From positions 1 through 6,997 of the forward strand of contig CAZGAS010000055.1 of NCBI GenBank assembly GCA_964523875.1: a DNA stretch of 6,997 nt, given 5' to 3'. Of this stretch, positions 6,747 through 6,997 are shown piece after piece. Position numbers and translations under genes: made by a program. Source of the DNA: JAUVHV01 sp964523875. GTDB lineage: Bacteria > Omnitrophota > Gorgyraeia > JABMRG01. Under the pieces are notes generated by a model. The model was not told the DNA's origin, ran no database searches, and worked only from the letters and a program-made list of their open reading frames with translations. How positions within the stretch are numbered: position 1 is the first letter of the stretch; the number at the start of each line of letters is the position of its first letter.

Positions 6747-6770
6747 GTAGAAGTAATAAAAAACTTACTT
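6731..6770. repeat. AAGTAA repeat cluster, candidate antitoxin operator
   Basis: AAGTAA occurs at 6731-6736 and 6751-6756, AAGTAG at 6745-6750 directly abuts the second copy, and the inverse TTACTT lies at 6765-6770. The 6751-6770 pair is a perfect inverted repeat with an 8-base spacer. Ribbon-helix-helix antitoxins bind short repeated half-sites over their own promoter, and these surround the -35 box. Confidence 0.45.
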
Positions 6771-6853
6771 ATGTTATTAATTGCCCCTGATTGTTTTCAT
6801 GTTGAGGATATGAAATATTCGAAGTGTCTAAAGATTGGCAGGGATTTTAAAAA

Positions 6854-6997
6854 CTAGTCCTTGTCATGCACCATTGGTACAAATCTTACCGGCAGGAGAG
6901 CTTCTCTATCGTAACCAGTCTCAGTCCTGGTGATAAGATAGAGCTCCTGATATATTGGACCTATCGGTATGACAGCTCTTCCACCGATAGCAAGCTG
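6854..6997 (-). CDS. pcm: Protein-L-isoaspartate O-methyltransferase, C-terminal end (5' part outside window)
   Basis: The last 47 codons of a gene enter from the right edge and end at TAG (6856-6854). The visible sequence has the family's C-terminal landmarks: GGRAVIPIG (5-13 of the visible part), QELYLITRTETG (17-28) and the LLPVRFVPMV end (34-43). The enzyme uses S-adenosylmethionine to methylate abnormal L-isoaspartyl residues in aged proteins so that they can revert to aspartate. The SAM-binding motifs lie outside the window. It is on the same strand as the toxin-antitoxin pair but 155 bases upstream of it, and that gap holds a separate promoter, so the two are probably independent units. 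I see no clear terminator after it. The gap (6747-6853) otherwise holds only the repeat cluster and no supported gene. Confidence 0.85.
   Translation of the reverse strand, partial: QLAIGGRAVIPIGPIYQELYLITRTETGYDREALLPVRFVPMVHDKD

Noticed and set aside
4177..6778. Twelve-base match ACTTATGTTATT at 4188-4177 (minus) and 6767-6778 (plus)
   Set aside because: In AT-rich DNA of this length, a few exact 12-base matches between the two strands are expected by chance.
6771..6857. Small plus-strand frame of 28 codons starting at ATG 6771
   Set aside because: There is no ribosome binding site, it overlaps the end of the methyltransferase gene, and its sequence has no recognisable features.

Overview
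The window looks like a bacterial chromosome segment of moderate to low GC from an anaerobic, probably Gram-negative organism. It carries a Sec-type signal peptide on a very large protein, consensus-like sigma-70 promoters, AGGAG ribosome binding sites and a fermentative acylating aldehyde dehydrogenase. The combination of a huge multidomain exported protein, an ALRP motif just after the signal peptide and a downstream HELGALLGKPH motif makes me think of the candidate phylum Omnitrophota. That is an inference from memory of such proteins and is not proven by this window.

Layout. Positions 1-4144 (minus strand) are one uninterrupted reading frame of at least 1381 codons that runs off the left edge. 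It encodes a signal peptide, an unrecognised N-terminal region, two Clp/Hsp100-like AAA+ ATPase modules and a beta-propeller-like C-terminal region. Positions 4145-4424 are a divergent intergenic region. It has a strong promoter in each direction, and each -35 box is embedded in a near-identical palindrome; a short gene relic lies between them. Positions 4425-6196 (plus strand) form a two-gene operon: a stand-alone aldehyde dehydrogenase closely resembling the N-terminal half of AdhE, then a small STAS-domain protein. A hairpin at 6212-6235 separates this operon from a convergent toxin-antitoxin pair on the minus strand (RelE/ParE-like toxin 6223-6477, ribbon-helix-helix antitoxin 6474-6698), which has its own promoter and repeat cluster. 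The right edge (6854-6997, minus strand) is the C-terminal end of a protein-L-isoaspartate O-methyltransferase.

How the parts may fit together. The most unusual element is the exported-looking Clp-like double AAA+ protein. Its second module keeps Walker A, Walker B, sensor 1, pore loop and arginine finger, but runs into a propeller-like domain where the usual C-terminal GAR (sensor 2) segment should be. The shared palindrome suggests that one regulator may control this gene and the aldehyde dehydrogenase/STAS operon together. The toxin-antitoxin pair and the methyltransferase look like separate units.
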